From positions 20,684,852-20,748,851 of the forward strand of contig CM070520.1 of assembly GCA_036346375.1 (NCBI GenBank): 64,000 nucleotides of DNA, written 5' to 3'. Under the pieces are notes generated by a model. It had not been told where the DNA came from. It saw only the letters and a list, made by a program, of their open reading frames with translations, and did not search any database. Below, piece after piece: positions 24,669-36,500 of this stretch. The position numbers and the translations under genes are program-made. This DNA comes from Guadua angustifolia. Lineage: Eukaryota > Streptophyta > Magnoliopsida > Poales > Poaceae. Each line of letters begins with the position of its first letter. Within the stretch, counting starts at the first letter, position 1.

Positions 24669-26003
24669 TGAAAGGACCGATATGTCGCCTAGAGGGGGTG
24701 AATAGGCGTAATTAAAATTTGCAATTAAATAAAATCACCCGAGGCCAAAATCCTTGCAAATTTTCCACAATCTAGTCAATACAAAGGTTCTAATCAACTC
24801 AGTGTACCTTAGAAAAATATGGATCTAGAGCCAAACACAGAGATAAAGTAGATCGGGCACCACAAGTTTCAAGAACTACAAGCCCTAGCACAAGCAAGTG
24901 AAGAACACAAAGACAACGAATTTGTTACCGGTTCGGATTCTTGAAGGAATCCTCGCTCCGCTGAGGAGGCACAAAGCCGGGTCCTCTTGACCCCTTTCCT
25001 CCTTGTTGCACAAAGCACCCGCCGGTCTTCACTCCTTGCCTCTTTCCTTTCGGAGGCTAGGCTTGTTTTCACAAACCATCGAGGCTCTCCACACGAAGAT
25101 TGGAGACTCCGTGACTCCTTGCCGCCTAGGAGCCCTTCAAGCTCCAAGAGTAACAAATACGCCGCTAAATCAAGTTGGAGGATGAACTTGTGCTCAAGAA
25201 TCAACAAAGCAAGCTCAAATCACTTAAATGCCCTCTTTTCTCCCAAAAGATTCAAGCCAAATCAAAGATTCAAGTGGGAGAAGAGGCTAGGCTCAAGAGA
25301 GTGAGAGAGTGAGCTTGAGACTTGAATGTCGCAATGAATGAAGTTGCCAACTGTTAGATTTGGAGTGGGGTTTAAATAGCTCACCCAAAATCCAACTGCT
25401 ATGTGTTTTCACAAGAAGTCCGGACTATCCGGATATTTAGTCCGAGTGTCCTGACTCAACTCATTTATCAACCGAGCAGTGAGCTCGGAATGTCCGGACA
25501 ATATCTTGGATACTCCGGACAAATTCCAAGTGTCCGGACTAAATGTCCGGATACTCGGACTTACCAGAGAAAAGCAACCGAGACTCCAAATGAGTATCCG
25601 ATTTAATCCCGGATACTCGGACATTTTCCTGAGTGTCCGGACAAAATGTCCGGATACTCCTGACTTACCACCTCGCCAGAGTACCCTTTGATAGGAAATG
25701 CATTGTTTTAAAATTCTTTTGAGATGCAATTTTCATCCTATGAGCACAAGCATATCCTAGAAGCGATTTTCCGTCAGATCCCCCTTAATAGTACGGCTAT
25801 CCTTAGACTCAATAAAATAAAAGGATTCAACTAAAGTCTTGATGCCGCTTTTCAAATTTTAAATATGGTGAGGATCTCCAATCGCCATTCCAACCATGAT
25901 ATCTTCTTGATCATCGTGATAGAATCTCACATGCATCGTTAGTATACTCAATTGTGTTGCCATAAATCACCAAAACTCTTTGAGGGGCCTAGATGCACTT
26001 TCA
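24669..26003 (-). repeat. 5' LTR of inner copia element
   Basis: 1335 bp. Compared with the other LTR it lacks about 100 bp (matching 15209-15310 there), a deletion bounded by short AAATCC repeats. It also has many one- to three-base gaps, concentrated in its CCGG-rich array (25425-25680). The end hairpin at 24686-24708 is intact. Confidence 0.92.
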
Positions 26004-26008
26004 TCAAC

Positions 26009-26800
26009 AGATAATCTAGTAACAAGACTTCTAAAATGACTAGAAGTCTCATCTTTAGATACCATAAAATAAACCCAAAAGTATCTAGAATAATCATCAA
26101 CAATAACCAGTACATACCACTTGCCTCCAAAAGATTGAACACGAGAAGGTCCAACCGTGTCAAGATGTTGTAGCTGTCTGGAGCGCTTTGTCATCACCAT
26201 GGTAAGAGGTAGATGTGAACTGCAAATATCTTACCATGTCTACAAAAAGAGCATACTAAATCGCTATCACCCTTAAGCTTAGGCAAGCCACGTATAAGAT
26301 CTAAACCACTTACACGAGTAAGATGATCAAAACCAACGTGACCAAGTCTACGGTGCCAAAAGAATAAATTTTTAGAAACATTGGCAACTAGACACCTATG
26401 CTTACAAGAAAGTGATACATTAAAATCAGCTTTAAAAACTCTTTCGAAGCGTGAAATCCTGAATACAAGATCACCTGAAGCATCTAAAACTTTGCATTCA
26501 TTTTTCTTGAAACATACTTCGAGATCTTCATCAATCATTTGTGAGACAGAAAGCAAGTTATATTTCAAGTTCTCAACAAGAGCCACATCCTTGAACATAA
26601 ACTTGTCATTTACCTTTATTGTACCTTTTGCCACAACAGAAGTGGAAGTCGCATCTCCAAAAGTAACACTTTCAGCATGAGATTCACGAGTGAGGGAGGA
26701 GAACCAATTTTTATCACCGGACATGTGGCGTGAGCATCCGGAATCAACTAGCCAAATGTTCTCCTTCCTCGCGCGAGAAGCCTACATAAAAACAGAGAAT
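26009..26800 (-). pseudogene. Outer copia protease and integrase N-terminal half
   Basis: Protease: IWLVDSGCSRHMSGDKNWF, with the DSG active site at 26738-26746, then KYNLLSVSQMIDEDLEVCF. Integrase: HHCC zinc-binding module (FWHRRLGHVGFDH..CSFCRHGK), then LDTVGPSRVQSFGGKWYVLV and VDDYSRYFW. Reading stops at 26008, where the inner element begins, and resumes at 15114. A frame shift lies near 26200. Confidence 0.92.
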
Positions 26801-26974
26801 GTCGAGGCCTCAGTACTGGAGTTAGAAATAAGATGTTTAGGAATCCAGTACTAAGACACACGATGAGTAGGCACAACACAAGTATGCTTATTCAAAAAAT
26901 CATATTTGCCCTTTCTCGTGTATCTTGCAACAAAAGGTGTTTGCATCACCCTAGGCACGAAATGAGGAGTAAAA

Positions 26975-28923
26975 CGTGCCTATCTGAAATTAGACTTGGC
27001 CTTAGCCTTTTCTTTCTTTTGCTGTGTGGCTAGCCTAAAGCAAAAATCTACTAAATGTTCATCTTTACCACAATGAGTACAAGTGTACTTAACATGTTGT
27101 TTAGCTTTAGAAACAGAAGCAACATTTGCATTCATCATAATAGAAGGCAAAACACCAGCAAACTTAAAAACAATTTTCTTAGGTTCATTGACAATTTCAA
27201 ATTTTCCACTTTCAAGTGCCTTAACAACAGTGGGAGCATGTGATTTATAATGAGCATAAGAATCAAAACCTAAACTTTTGTTATGAGTGCTGACTCTTGA
27301 TTGATCCAAAATCATGTTTAGGTTTTTCTTTCCTTTAGTGAAACGTTTCAAAGATTTTTTCCAAATAATCAACCTTTTGTGAAAGAGTTAAACAATTATT
27401 ACAGAGAACGTCCACTTTTTCTTTTTGTTTGCGACAAGTTGAGCATGAAAGAATCTCATGAGTGAGCAGAGCATCTGTCATTTGAGAAACCCTAGCATTT
27501 GCATCATGCAACTTCAATTCTAGAATGGAGCATTTAGAACATGGAGTTGAATCATGCAAATCAGTAGTTGAACAACTAGCATTTTTAACATATTTCTCAT
27601 TTTCTTTCTTTTCAGCATTAACTTGCTGAACCAAAGAAGCAAGTTCTTTTCTGAGTGAAGTGAGTTCAGTGTAAATTAAGTCACATGATTTACAAGCATC
27701 ATCATCAGGAATCAAAGATTTAAGTCTAGCAATTTCAGCATTCAAAGATTCCACAACAACATCATGTTTCTTGATTTTCTTGTCGCGTTTATCAAGCAAT
27801 TTACCAAGACGAGCAATAGCAATAGCTAATTCATCGTAAGAAGGTTCTACCTCATTGAAGTCGCTGTCGTGATCGTCCTCAGTGAAACTTTCATCACTTC
27901 TAGCCATGAGACACAACTCTGTCAATTCATGCTTGCTTAGAGCTGTTGTGTCATCTTCACTGCTCTCCGAATCCATATCGCTCAAATTGACATTTTGAAG
28001 AGCGGAAAGGACTTGGTGGACAACTTTACGATTCACAAAGCTTCTCTTCTTGCTACTTCTAGAGGTAGTCTTCTTCTTCTCTTTTCTCCTATCCTTGTCA
28101 TTCTCCTCCCTTGATGTTTTACCTGCAAGTTTAGGACAATTTGACCGAATGTGGTTGAGATCACCACACTTATAGCACCTTAAAGGGCCACCACCAACTC
28201 TCTTCCTTATTCTCACATTCTGCAAAGCTTTATTAAAACGAGAAGAGAGTAATGCCAAGTCTTCTTCTGGAAATTCCTCAATCTGTTCATCGGTTAGTGA
28301 AGACAAGGAAGACAAAGCAAAACTTGAAGAAGCATTATTCTGAGATATGCTAGATTGGGAGGTCAATGCAATTGATTTATGATCATTCTTCCTGGCAAGA
28401 CATCCAATTCATGAGTTTTTAATTTAGAGAAAAGAACATCTACAGTGAGTGAACTCATGACAGTTGATTCTCTAATGGATGTAACTTTCATCTTCCAAAT
28501 AAACATGTCTAATGCACCAAGCAATTGTCTAGCATTAGTAGCTTCATCAAAGAAAACCTCAACAGCACGTAAATTGCTAAGAATCTTATTGAATCGTGCA
28601 AAGAAATCATCTAGTGACTCACCAGGCTTCATCTCAAATCGCATATATTCTTTCTTATATATATCTTGACGAACCTCTTTGATAGTGTTAGATCCCTCAT
28701 GATAATCACAAAGATATTTCCATACCTCACATGCAGACTTGAGATGGATCACACGGTCGAAATCACTTCTTCCCAATCCTTGGATGATCAAATTTCGTGC
28801 TTTGCTATTTGCTTCAACATGTGCTTGATTTGTTTCATTGACTTGATCATTCCCAGGAACTTGATATGGCTTGTATACCTTCTCCCAGATTGCAAAGCCC
28901 TGAGCTTGAATGTATGCCTCCAT
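26975..28923 (-). pseudogene. Outer copia gag
   Basis: Starts at 28923 (MEAYIQAQGFAIWEKVYKPY), a UBN2-type gag with YLCDYHEGSNTIKEVRQDIY and MRFEMKPGESLDDFFARFNK. It passes into a second frame near 28390, which carries the zinc knuckle CYKCGDLNHIRSNC near 28180. An acidic Ser-rich stretch and a long coiled coil follow, and a third frame (27372-26980) ends with a second Cys/His cluster, CTHCGKDEHLVDFC. The two breaks look like single-base frameshifts; otherwise the ORFs are long (187, 344 and 131 codons). Gag would form the cytoplasmic virus-like particle. Confidence 0.9.
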
Positions 28924-29033
28924 CTTTGCTTTCCAAAACTAAAAATCAACACCATTGAAAACACAAGGTTTTGTCGAATACCTATCCATCGCTACGGTTT
29001 CTAATCACTGGTTAAGATTAATTAGAAAAACAT

Positions 29034-29048
29034 GGCTCTGATACCACT
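29034..29048 (-). other. Primer-binding site of outer element
   Basis: On the coding strand TGGTATCAGAGCCA lies two bases from the LTR end. It complements the 3' end of initiator tRNA-Met, the usual primer of plant copia elements. Confidence 0.9.
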
Positions 29049-30566
29049 TGTAGGATCGAAATATACTAATGTAGCAATCAGAGGGGGGTGAATGATTGCG
29101 CTGAGGCTAAAATCAAATTTTTGGACTTTATTTTTCTAACACACTCCAATTTAAACTCAAATTGCTTGGAGACCAGTTCACGCAGCTGGGAGACCAATAC
29201 AGTAGTTGAGAGACCAGTTTACGTAGTTGGGAGACCTGTAGATCAGTTTGGGCGACCAGTAGACTAGTCTGGACAACCAAGAAGCAGCCGGGTGACCAAG
29301 AGACCATCAAGCGATCAAGAGACCACCAAGACCAAGAGAGCAATTTGGGTGACCAGGCGAGCAGTTTGGACGAGCAGACTGATACATGTTCACTAAAATA
29401 GTAATTCCTAACAATACAACCATTAGATTAATGTGAAATTTTAACTATAGATACTAGATTACATTCCAAAGCTAACGCAATAAGAATCAGGTCAATCGGA
29501 TCTATGGATCTAAAGTTATATTCTTTGCAAGATGACCTAATTTGGACGACCAGGCGAGCAGACTGGCGACCAGCTCACAAAAATAAAAATTTCTAAAGAT
29601 CCCACCATTGGATTGATGTGAAATTTTAACTGTAGAAACTAGATTCTATTATGAACCTAACCCAAGAAGAATCAAACCGATCGAATCTACAGATCAAGAG
29701 ATATTACCTTCACAAGATGATTGAAGCAACAAATGACGGAAAAACGCGAATCAACAACGACCCAAATTAGCGCAGGTCTTCTTGCATGCACGTGAAACAC
29801 TTTTAGTAGCCAGGGAGCCTCAAGGTGCTAAAGCTTGCAGTTGCATGCAACCACAACATCGGAAGCAATCAGCGACTCAAAACCCAGATGTCGGAAAGGC
29901 CCTCGCCGCAATGCACAGGTCGCTCGAGTCGTAAGAAAGATATTTTTTTTGTCTAACAGTACTCCAAACAAAAGAGTACAACCCTAAAACTTGAGCGCTC
30001 AAATAAACAGGAGACACCTCCCCCTATTTATACTAAGCAAACATAATGAGATTGAATACAACTCCACTTCCCACATGAAAAGAGTTCGTATACATCTCAA
30101 CCTGGCCCAGCATGGCCAAAAACAACTCTTGCACGCATGTACGGCCCACATGCTGTAAATACGTGACTAACCAGCCTCCATGTGCATGTTCTCTAGCCCG
30201 AACGTCCCGCATGACATCCTTGACCACCAAGACCTCGATTCCTCCCTGAATCTAGTCCCGAACCTCAGTTCCTCCATGAATCTAGTTCCGGTCCCGTCAT
30301 CGACCACGTTCGCCCTCGAGCAACACCTGCACATGAATAAATAAACAAACAAATCCGAGCACAAGTCCACGACTTGACTCAAAGTCAATCCATGCAACCA
30401 CTCACACGAGTGTGTTGCATCAAGCAAAACCATCATCATGCTATCACTAGCATATCAAGCAATCATCTCAAACAACATATGCACATGCACAACACATGCT
30501 ATGATCACAACCACTTTGCAATGCCAATTTCATTACCAAGCCAATTTTTCAGCACATGATTTCACA
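29049..30566 (-). repeat. 5' LTR of outer copia element
   Basis: 1518 bp, paired with 10800-12328 and clearly diverged from it, especially over the tandem array. The end hairpin (29074-29099) is unchanged. Confidence 0.92.
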
Positions 30567-30571
30567 TAACC

Positions 30572-31817
30572 GAATAGCGATCACCTCAAAACACCTTCCC
30601 CATGCACTCCAACTATCCCATCTATATGTATTATCGACACACGATCGCTCTGCTATAGCCCAATAGGATGAACATCAATCTATGGTTTAAACATGCATCT
30701 AGAAGTCTCGCTGGAAACGTTGAAAATGTTGATCCTCCTTGTTCCCCGCACATTCCTTGTTCCTTCATGCTTTCCAAAACTCCTGCACCATGTCCTGTAA
30801 GATCCTCGACACCTCTGCACACGGGTGACACAATCGGATCTGAAATTGGATGCATGGATTAACGAGGAATATCAAAAAAAAGGAGAAGGATGCCTTCCGG
30901 GCACGTCCCGACTGTGGCAAGCATGGCACGCCCTAACCTCAGTGACAGCAAGTCTGTGGCTAGATGATAGAGGTATGATACGATGGTCAAGCGGCTCACG
31001 AGGGCAGCATAGGCAATGGCAGAGCTAGTGCTGGGCGGTGGTGGCATGCGCGGCAAGGTGGCAGCGTTGGGGATGACATGCGGTTGTAGAGTGGAGGTAG
31101 CTGGCGATGGTGGCGGTGGCAATGGGTACAATTGATACCACGGTTTTGAAAACCATAGTATTAGCCATAATATATATTTTTTTGGAGTTATAAAAAATCT
31201 ACTCATGACATTTTTTTAAAAAAAAATTATCTTTGCCATGACCTTTTGCGACCTTTCGATTTTGCCATTCTTTAGTTAGTTTGTATTTCGTTTTAATCAT
31301 TCCAGCCACTTTCCCATCAAGTCAACATGGTTTGACCAGTAAGAAACTTGCCAAAAACATAAAAATGTAGAAAAATACCAGGAAAAAAGAGAATGCAGAA
31401 AAAAAATCATGGATCATTTCTAAACAAAAAGTTCAATTTTTGTGAGAATTTTGCTGTAAGAAAATTTTACATTGAGGAAAAGTTATCAATCTTCCTCGAC
31501 ATTTGTGGAACATCCTTAAAATGTTCATAGTAGATAACTTTGAAATTCTAAGACCTTTGTAGAGAAGTGATCCTTGAATTGTTCTGTTTTTTCATTTTCT
31601 ATTATTCTGTTTTTTTAAATTTTTTTGACTTTTTTTACGTATTTCTTAATGTTCACCCTATTGACTTGTTGGAATTGGGTGGAAGGGCAGAAACAAAATA
31701 CACATTAAAATAACAAAAAATAGCAAAAATGAGAGGCCGCAAGAGAAGTAACGAAGAAAACAAAAACAAAGGTCTCTCTCGTGTTCCATGATCCATCTCT
31801 CTATACATTCTTCTCGT
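30572..31817. other. Intergenic DNA between outer copia and CACTA fragment
   Basis: No gene or complete element recognised. 30600-30860 has short open frames without known motifs. 31140-31800 is AT-rich. I see no CACTA terminus here, so the left end of the CACTA fragment is either deleted or unrecognisable. Confidence 0.5.
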
Positions 31818-32110
31818 ATCAACCGGTTCTAAATTAAACGGGCAGTGATAAAAATAGTATATTTTTACTGCCGGTTTTAAATTAAACCAGCAGTGATAAG
31901 AACAGTATATTTTTCGCGTGCGAACAGCAGCAATATCACTGCCGGGTTTAGAGATAGAACCGGCAGTGATGTATTACTGCCAGTTCAACAGTATAACCGA
32001 CAGTGATAAAGTGATTTGCACGAAACGACAGCGATATCACTGCCGGATTTAGAGATAGAAGTGGCAGTGATATATTACTACCGGTTCTAGAGAAAAAGCC
32101 GACAATGATA
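31818..32110. repeat. CACTA subterminal repeat array
   Basis: About nine copies, in both orientations, of ATCACTGCCGGTTC-like words (ACCGGCAGTGAT as complement). Arrays of short motifs in both orientations next to the ends are typical of CACTA elements, where they bind the transposase complex. Confidence 0.8.
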
Positions 32111-32786
32111 ATGTGGCACTATGTATATCCTGCCTTCCTTCCCCAACCTGTCCAGAACAGAGAGGAGCTCTGTTCTTGCTCGGTTGGGGTGGAGAGGGGG
32201 CGAATTTTTGCTCTCAAATTTGGTGGAATTCGTTTCTAACTCGTGATCTAAGGTTCGTATCTTGATGTATATTTTTTTGTTAGTTTATTTAGTTGGATAT
32301 TACGTTCTGTATTGTTGTAGATTGTGAGAATTATTGATTGCATAGTCAACACAATTAGAGCTCTAATCTAGAGGCTAGATTTGAAATTACCAACTTTTAT
32401 ATGTATAGTGATTGGTGAGATTATGATATAGGTTGAATTTAAGTATTTAGAGGACTAAATTAGTGATTGCATTTAATACGTTGATTGAATTTAAATGTGG
32501 TAGCACTTCATAATTAACTATTGTTTAATCTAATTACTTAAAATTGTTTCTTTATTTCGTGTATGTTAATTTAATACTTTTGTAACTAATGTAAATTTGC
32601 TGGACGGACCATTATATATAACTAATAGCAATTATTTAATTGATTTTACAATCGAGATTTGGATATAGATTTATAAGTAATGAAAATTTCTAGATTAATT
32701 AGGACTACATAACAAATTAAATGAATAAAATAATTTGTGAGCACTTATTGATTTACTGAGATTTTATTTGTTATAAATATTTGTAG

Positions 32787-33776
32787 ATGGACCGAAAATG
32801 GATGTATGAAGCGGACCATCGCGATAGAGAGTACTTTAACGGTGTAACTAGTTTTTTGAGCGCGGCTACGGCGTACAAGTCAAATAAGCTGATGGACTAT
32901 ATTTGTTGCCCGTGCGTCGATTGCAAGAATGAGAAGCAATTTTCTAACCTTGAGGCGATCCGTGCACACTTGTTTCGAAGGGGTTTCAAGCCTGCTATAC
33001 CTGTTGGACCGAGTACGGTGAAGATGAGATTATACGTGAAGGGTATCTGATTGATGATATATGATGAAGACAACGACTCAACTACGGTCGAAAATACGTT
33101 CGTCGACACCCATGAAGACACGTTCATCGATAACCATGAAGATGATCTAGAACAGATGTTGCATGATGGGGAGGAGGACCTCACGAGTGAAAGGGATTTT
33201 CAGAAGTTTCAATGTATGGTAGAGGATTCTACAACACCCTTGTACCCAGGCTGCAAGGAGGAGCTCAAAAAGCTGCATGTTGTGCTTATGTTGCTACAGT
33301 TGAAGGCAAGGAATGGTTGGTCCGATAAGAGTTTCACAGAGCTGTTAGCTTTCTTCAGAGATATCCTTTCAGAGGGTAACGTGTTGCCAATAACCACGTA
33401 CTAGGCTAAGCAGGTTGTTTGCCCATTGAGACTGGAAGTGTAGAAAATACATGCATATCCAAACGATTGCATATTGTATCGCAATGAGTTTGCAAATTTG
33501 GATGCGTGTCGTGTTTGCAAGGCATCTCGGTATAAGTACGGCGATGACGACATCGAGGCGTAGCGTAAGAAGAAAAGACCCCCGACCAAGGTGGTGTGGT
33601 ATTTCCCTATAATCCCTCATCTGAAGCGTCTGTTTGCGAATAAAAGGCATGCTCAATTGTTGCGATGGCACGCAGAAGAGCGTAAGAAGGATGGAATGCT
33701 TAGACACCCTGCTGACTCCGTGCGATGGAGGAATATCGATAGAAAATATAAGAAACACTTTGCATATGTGATAGCA
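32787..33776 (+). pseudogene. CACTA transposase (TNP2 type), N-terminal fragment
   Basis: Starts at ATG 32787, giving MDRKWMYEADHRDREYFNGV with CCPCVDCKNEKQFSNLEAIR and AHLFRRGF. This is the transposase-associated Cys/His domain. After a frameshift near 32995 an acidic linker and the front of the TNP2 domain follow (NDCILYRNEFANLDACRVCK, LLRWHAEERKKDGMLRHPAD). There are three in-frame TAG stops, near 33402, 33441 and 33561, in places where relatives have Glu or Gln. The catalytic core that should follow is missing. Clearly dead; the protein would have cut and joined DNA at CACTA ends. Confidence 0.87.
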
Positions 33777-36280
33777 TCTAGGCCCCCAAAATTGTTTTAT
33801 CTTGTTTAATTATATGATTTTGGTGTTGATGACTATGTCAATAATATCTAAGCTTTGAAGACTTTGGATTGAAGTATTAAAGAAGTTGTCTGAAAGAACA
33901 AGATTAAGGCTATTTGTTACTAGTTTTTGGCTTAGGAGATGATTCAAGCAAAGTAGCTAGGATTATTTTATTTTGATCGTACTATAAAGGGGGATTATGC
34001 ACAAGTTAGAATATTGGTTCACAAGGCTAAGTCTAGATTAGACTGCTTGGAGTTGAAATTCTTGAATCATTTCTTTACCTTATAATCAATCTTACCCCCA
34101 AATAAGGTCTAAGTGTTCCTCGGATTAAACTTCATTTATCTCTCTTTAAGTTTGGCGCAACCTTAGCCAAAGCCCATCTCCGCCAGACCAAAGTTCTTTT
34201 AGTCCGGCGCCAAAAATCTCTTGGCCTAAATCCTAACTGAACACTTCCCATTCATGACGGACCAAACTTTCACCAGAAACATTTTTAGATTTTTATAAAT
34301 TTTTACATGCTTGATCATCCTCTTAAAATTTTATGGTACTATATTTAGTAGTGTAGGATCATACAAAAAATTATTCAAAAGTATTTAACTTAATTTGTTA
34401 TTTAAAAAAATCACAAATAGAATAAAAAAAACTGAGACAATAACCTTATCAGAATTTTATAAATTTTCTTGAGTGTTATCATGATCAAGGATTTGAATTT
34501 CGTTTTGAACAAAATTTCACCCACAGCTGAAATTCAAAATTTTAGTGAAATTTCATCATTTCAGATGAAATCCATTCAAAATTCAAATCCGGTTTTTTTG
34601 CTACCGAAATTTCCGAAATTTCGGCCAAAAATCTGAAATTTCGGGCGAAATTCCCGAAATTTTGGTAATATTACATTGATTAAAAAATGGTTCAAACAAT
34701 GTCAAAAAATTTTGAATTTTTTTAAGATTCTTGAAACATTAGTTATTATCTTACAAAATTTTCAGATGATTATCAGGTCTGTGGAATTTTTAAAAATTCA
34801 AACCTTGGTACTATCCGGATGAAATGTTGACCAGCAAGATTGAACCAGATGAAAAATGGTACAAACGATGTTAGAAAATTTTGAAATTTTTTGTACATCA
34901 TTCTGACAAATCACTAATATTTAAATTGAATTTTCATATGGTTATCTAGATTCATGTATTTTTAAAAATTTGGAAAGTGCTACTATCTTGATAAAAGCCT
35001 TACGACAAATTTGAATGGAATGAAAAATAATTTAAACCATGTTGGAAAATTTTGAAATTTTTTGTGGAAGGTCCTGATGTATCACTAATATTTTTATAAA
35101 AGTTTCATGTGATTATCATGCTTGAAGTTGTTCCAAAAATTCTGACAGTGCTACGTCCTGATAAAAACCTGGTAATTAATACATAGATTTTCTTTAGCAA
35201 TAAAAGAAGATTTAAAATTTGTGAAACTTTTACAGAAGAGTTATAAGGAAGTTTTTAAGATCTCATAAAAATTCTAAATCATGATCACACTCCAGTGAAT
35301 TTATAAAATTCTTACAAGGTACAGTAACATTTATGTTCTTTCTCTTTTAGTTTTTGCAATATAGTATAACTAATGAAGTTCAATGGTTTTATAGATTTTA
35401 TTGACCATAAAAAAATTTAATTTTGTAAAATTTTATACAATGGTAGTGAGGCAATTATTAATCTTTCATAAAAATTTTAGATCATGATCACACTCAAAAA
35501 TATTTAGAAAAATATAACAAGTTTACTGTCCCAATTATGTCCATTCTGTTTTTGATTTTTTAAAGACAACAAATTAAGTTCAATTATTTTGACAATTTTT
35601 TTGTATCATCTTAAACTACTAAAGATGGTTCCATAAATTTTTTAGATCATTATCAAGCTTGTACAATTTTATAAAAATTTGATAGTGTTTCTGCCCAAAT
35701 TTTAAAATGTCTCAAAATTTTAGTTTTTCAACAATTTTTCATGTAAGTTGACTTTTTAAAGGGTTATTGGACTAATTCCAGTCAAATCCAGTTTCAAAAC
35801 CTGAAATTTTGCCAAAATTTCTGAAATTACTATAGCATCTAAATTTTTTTTCAAAATATTCTAACATGGTTTTTACTATTTTTCATTCGGTTGAAATTTT
35901 GTCAGTCAACCTTTAATCAAGCAATAGCACTATCAGAATTTTTTAAAATTTGTTAGGCCTAATAATCACCTAAAATTTTTATGTAAATATTAATGATGTG
36001 TCACGACAATAAAAAAATCAAAAAAAATTAACATTGTTTCGACTATTTTTTACTCAGTTAAATTTCATGAGATTTTGGTATTTCTCGCAAAATTTTGATT
36101 CAAAAAAATTTCGGATTTCAAATTTCTTTTTTAAATTTTAATAAAATTTTATCCAAACTTTTAAGATTTTACCGAAATTTTAGATTTCATCCACTTTCAC
36201 TGCATGGAAAGGAAACAAAATTTAGCCTGGCTGCACATATAGTTGGCAGGGTTCACAATACCATTTCAAATGCAATTTTC
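33777..36280. other. AT-rich repetitive DNA without genes
   Basis: No coding region. 34500-34680 and 35780-36190 are rich in GAAATTTCGG / CCGAAATTT words. Between them lies a degenerate tandem repeat (separate entry). The segment may belong to the outer parts of the hAT element to the right, but I could not find matching ends. Confidence 0.5.
34680..35170. repeat. Degenerate tandem repeat of about 175 bp, three units
   Basis: Units begin near 34682, 34858 and 35028. Each starts with an AAATGGTTCAAACAATG-like word, then AAAATTTTGAATTTTTT, a CACTAATATTT word, a TTATC word and a GTGCTAC..CTGATAAAA close. The units are strongly diverged. Confidence 0.65.
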
Positions 36281-36289
36281 ATTTGCCCA

Positions 36290-36500
36290 GTGGTACCGGT
36301 TTTCACAAAAACCGCTCGCAAGTCATGACAAACCAATAGTTTGCAAATTCCAACTAGTTTGAATTCTGGTCAAATATGTGCGCAAAAACTACGGTTTTGA
36401 CGAAAAACCGCTCGATTTTTACGAAAAACCAAGTGGTTTTTGGAGAAAACCGAAACCGCTTGGTTTTTCGAGAAAACCACGAAAATCGACTGAGGCTGGA
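36290..36500. repeat. AAACCG subterminal-like array, left of hAT gene
   Basis: Dense AAACCG / CGGTTTT words (GGTTTTCACAAAAACCGCTC, ACGAAAAACCGCTCG and similar) in both orientations. A related array lies at 47845-48010 beyond the other end of the transposase gene, so both may be subterminal regions of the hAT element. Confidence 0.55.

Larger units (their letters stand above)
15120..26003 (-). mobile_element. Inner Ty1/copia (Sirevirus-like) retrotransposon, full length
   Basis: 10,884 bp with both LTRs (15120-16591, 24669-26003; TGAAAGG...CTTTCA). A perfect TCAAC duplication (15115-15119, 26004-26008) lies inside the outer element's integrase, so this copy is younger. A primer-binding site resembling that for initiator tRNA-Met adjoins the right LTR, and a polypurine tract (plus strand CTCCCCCTTTTT) adjoins the left LTR. 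Order on the minus strand: gag, protease, integrase, RT, RNase H, then an extra ORF before the 3' LTR. The extra ORF and the palindrome-rich LTRs are features described for Sireviruses. All frames are broken by many small indels. Confidence 0.94.
10800..30566 (-). mobile_element. Outer Ty1/copia (Sirevirus-like) retrotransposon, interrupted
   Basis: Bounded by a perfect 5-bp duplication TAACC (10795-10799, 30567-30571). LTRs 10800-12328 and 29049-30566 begin TGT and end ACA. A primer-binding site for initiator tRNA-Met lies next to the right LTR and purine tracts (seen as CTCCCCC on the plus strand) next to the left one, so transcription runs right to left. Order on the minus strand: gag with zinc knuckle, protease, integrase, RT remnant, RNase H, as in copia. 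A second copia element (15120-26003) sits in the integrase, and the RT core is deleted, so it cannot move on its own. Without the inner element and one TCAAC copy it is about 8.9 kb. Confidence 0.93.
31818..33776 (+). mobile_element. Truncated CACTA (En/Spm) transposon
   Basis: Subterminal array, a leader of about 650 bp, then the start of a TNP2-type transposase. It is cut near 33776, where the transposase reading passes into unrelated AT-rich DNA. Neither CACTA terminus nor a 3-bp target duplication was found. Confidence 0.75.

Noticed and set aside
30631..30862. Two short facing open frames between copia and CACTA
   Set aside because: No recognisable domain, no splice context and normal length for chance.
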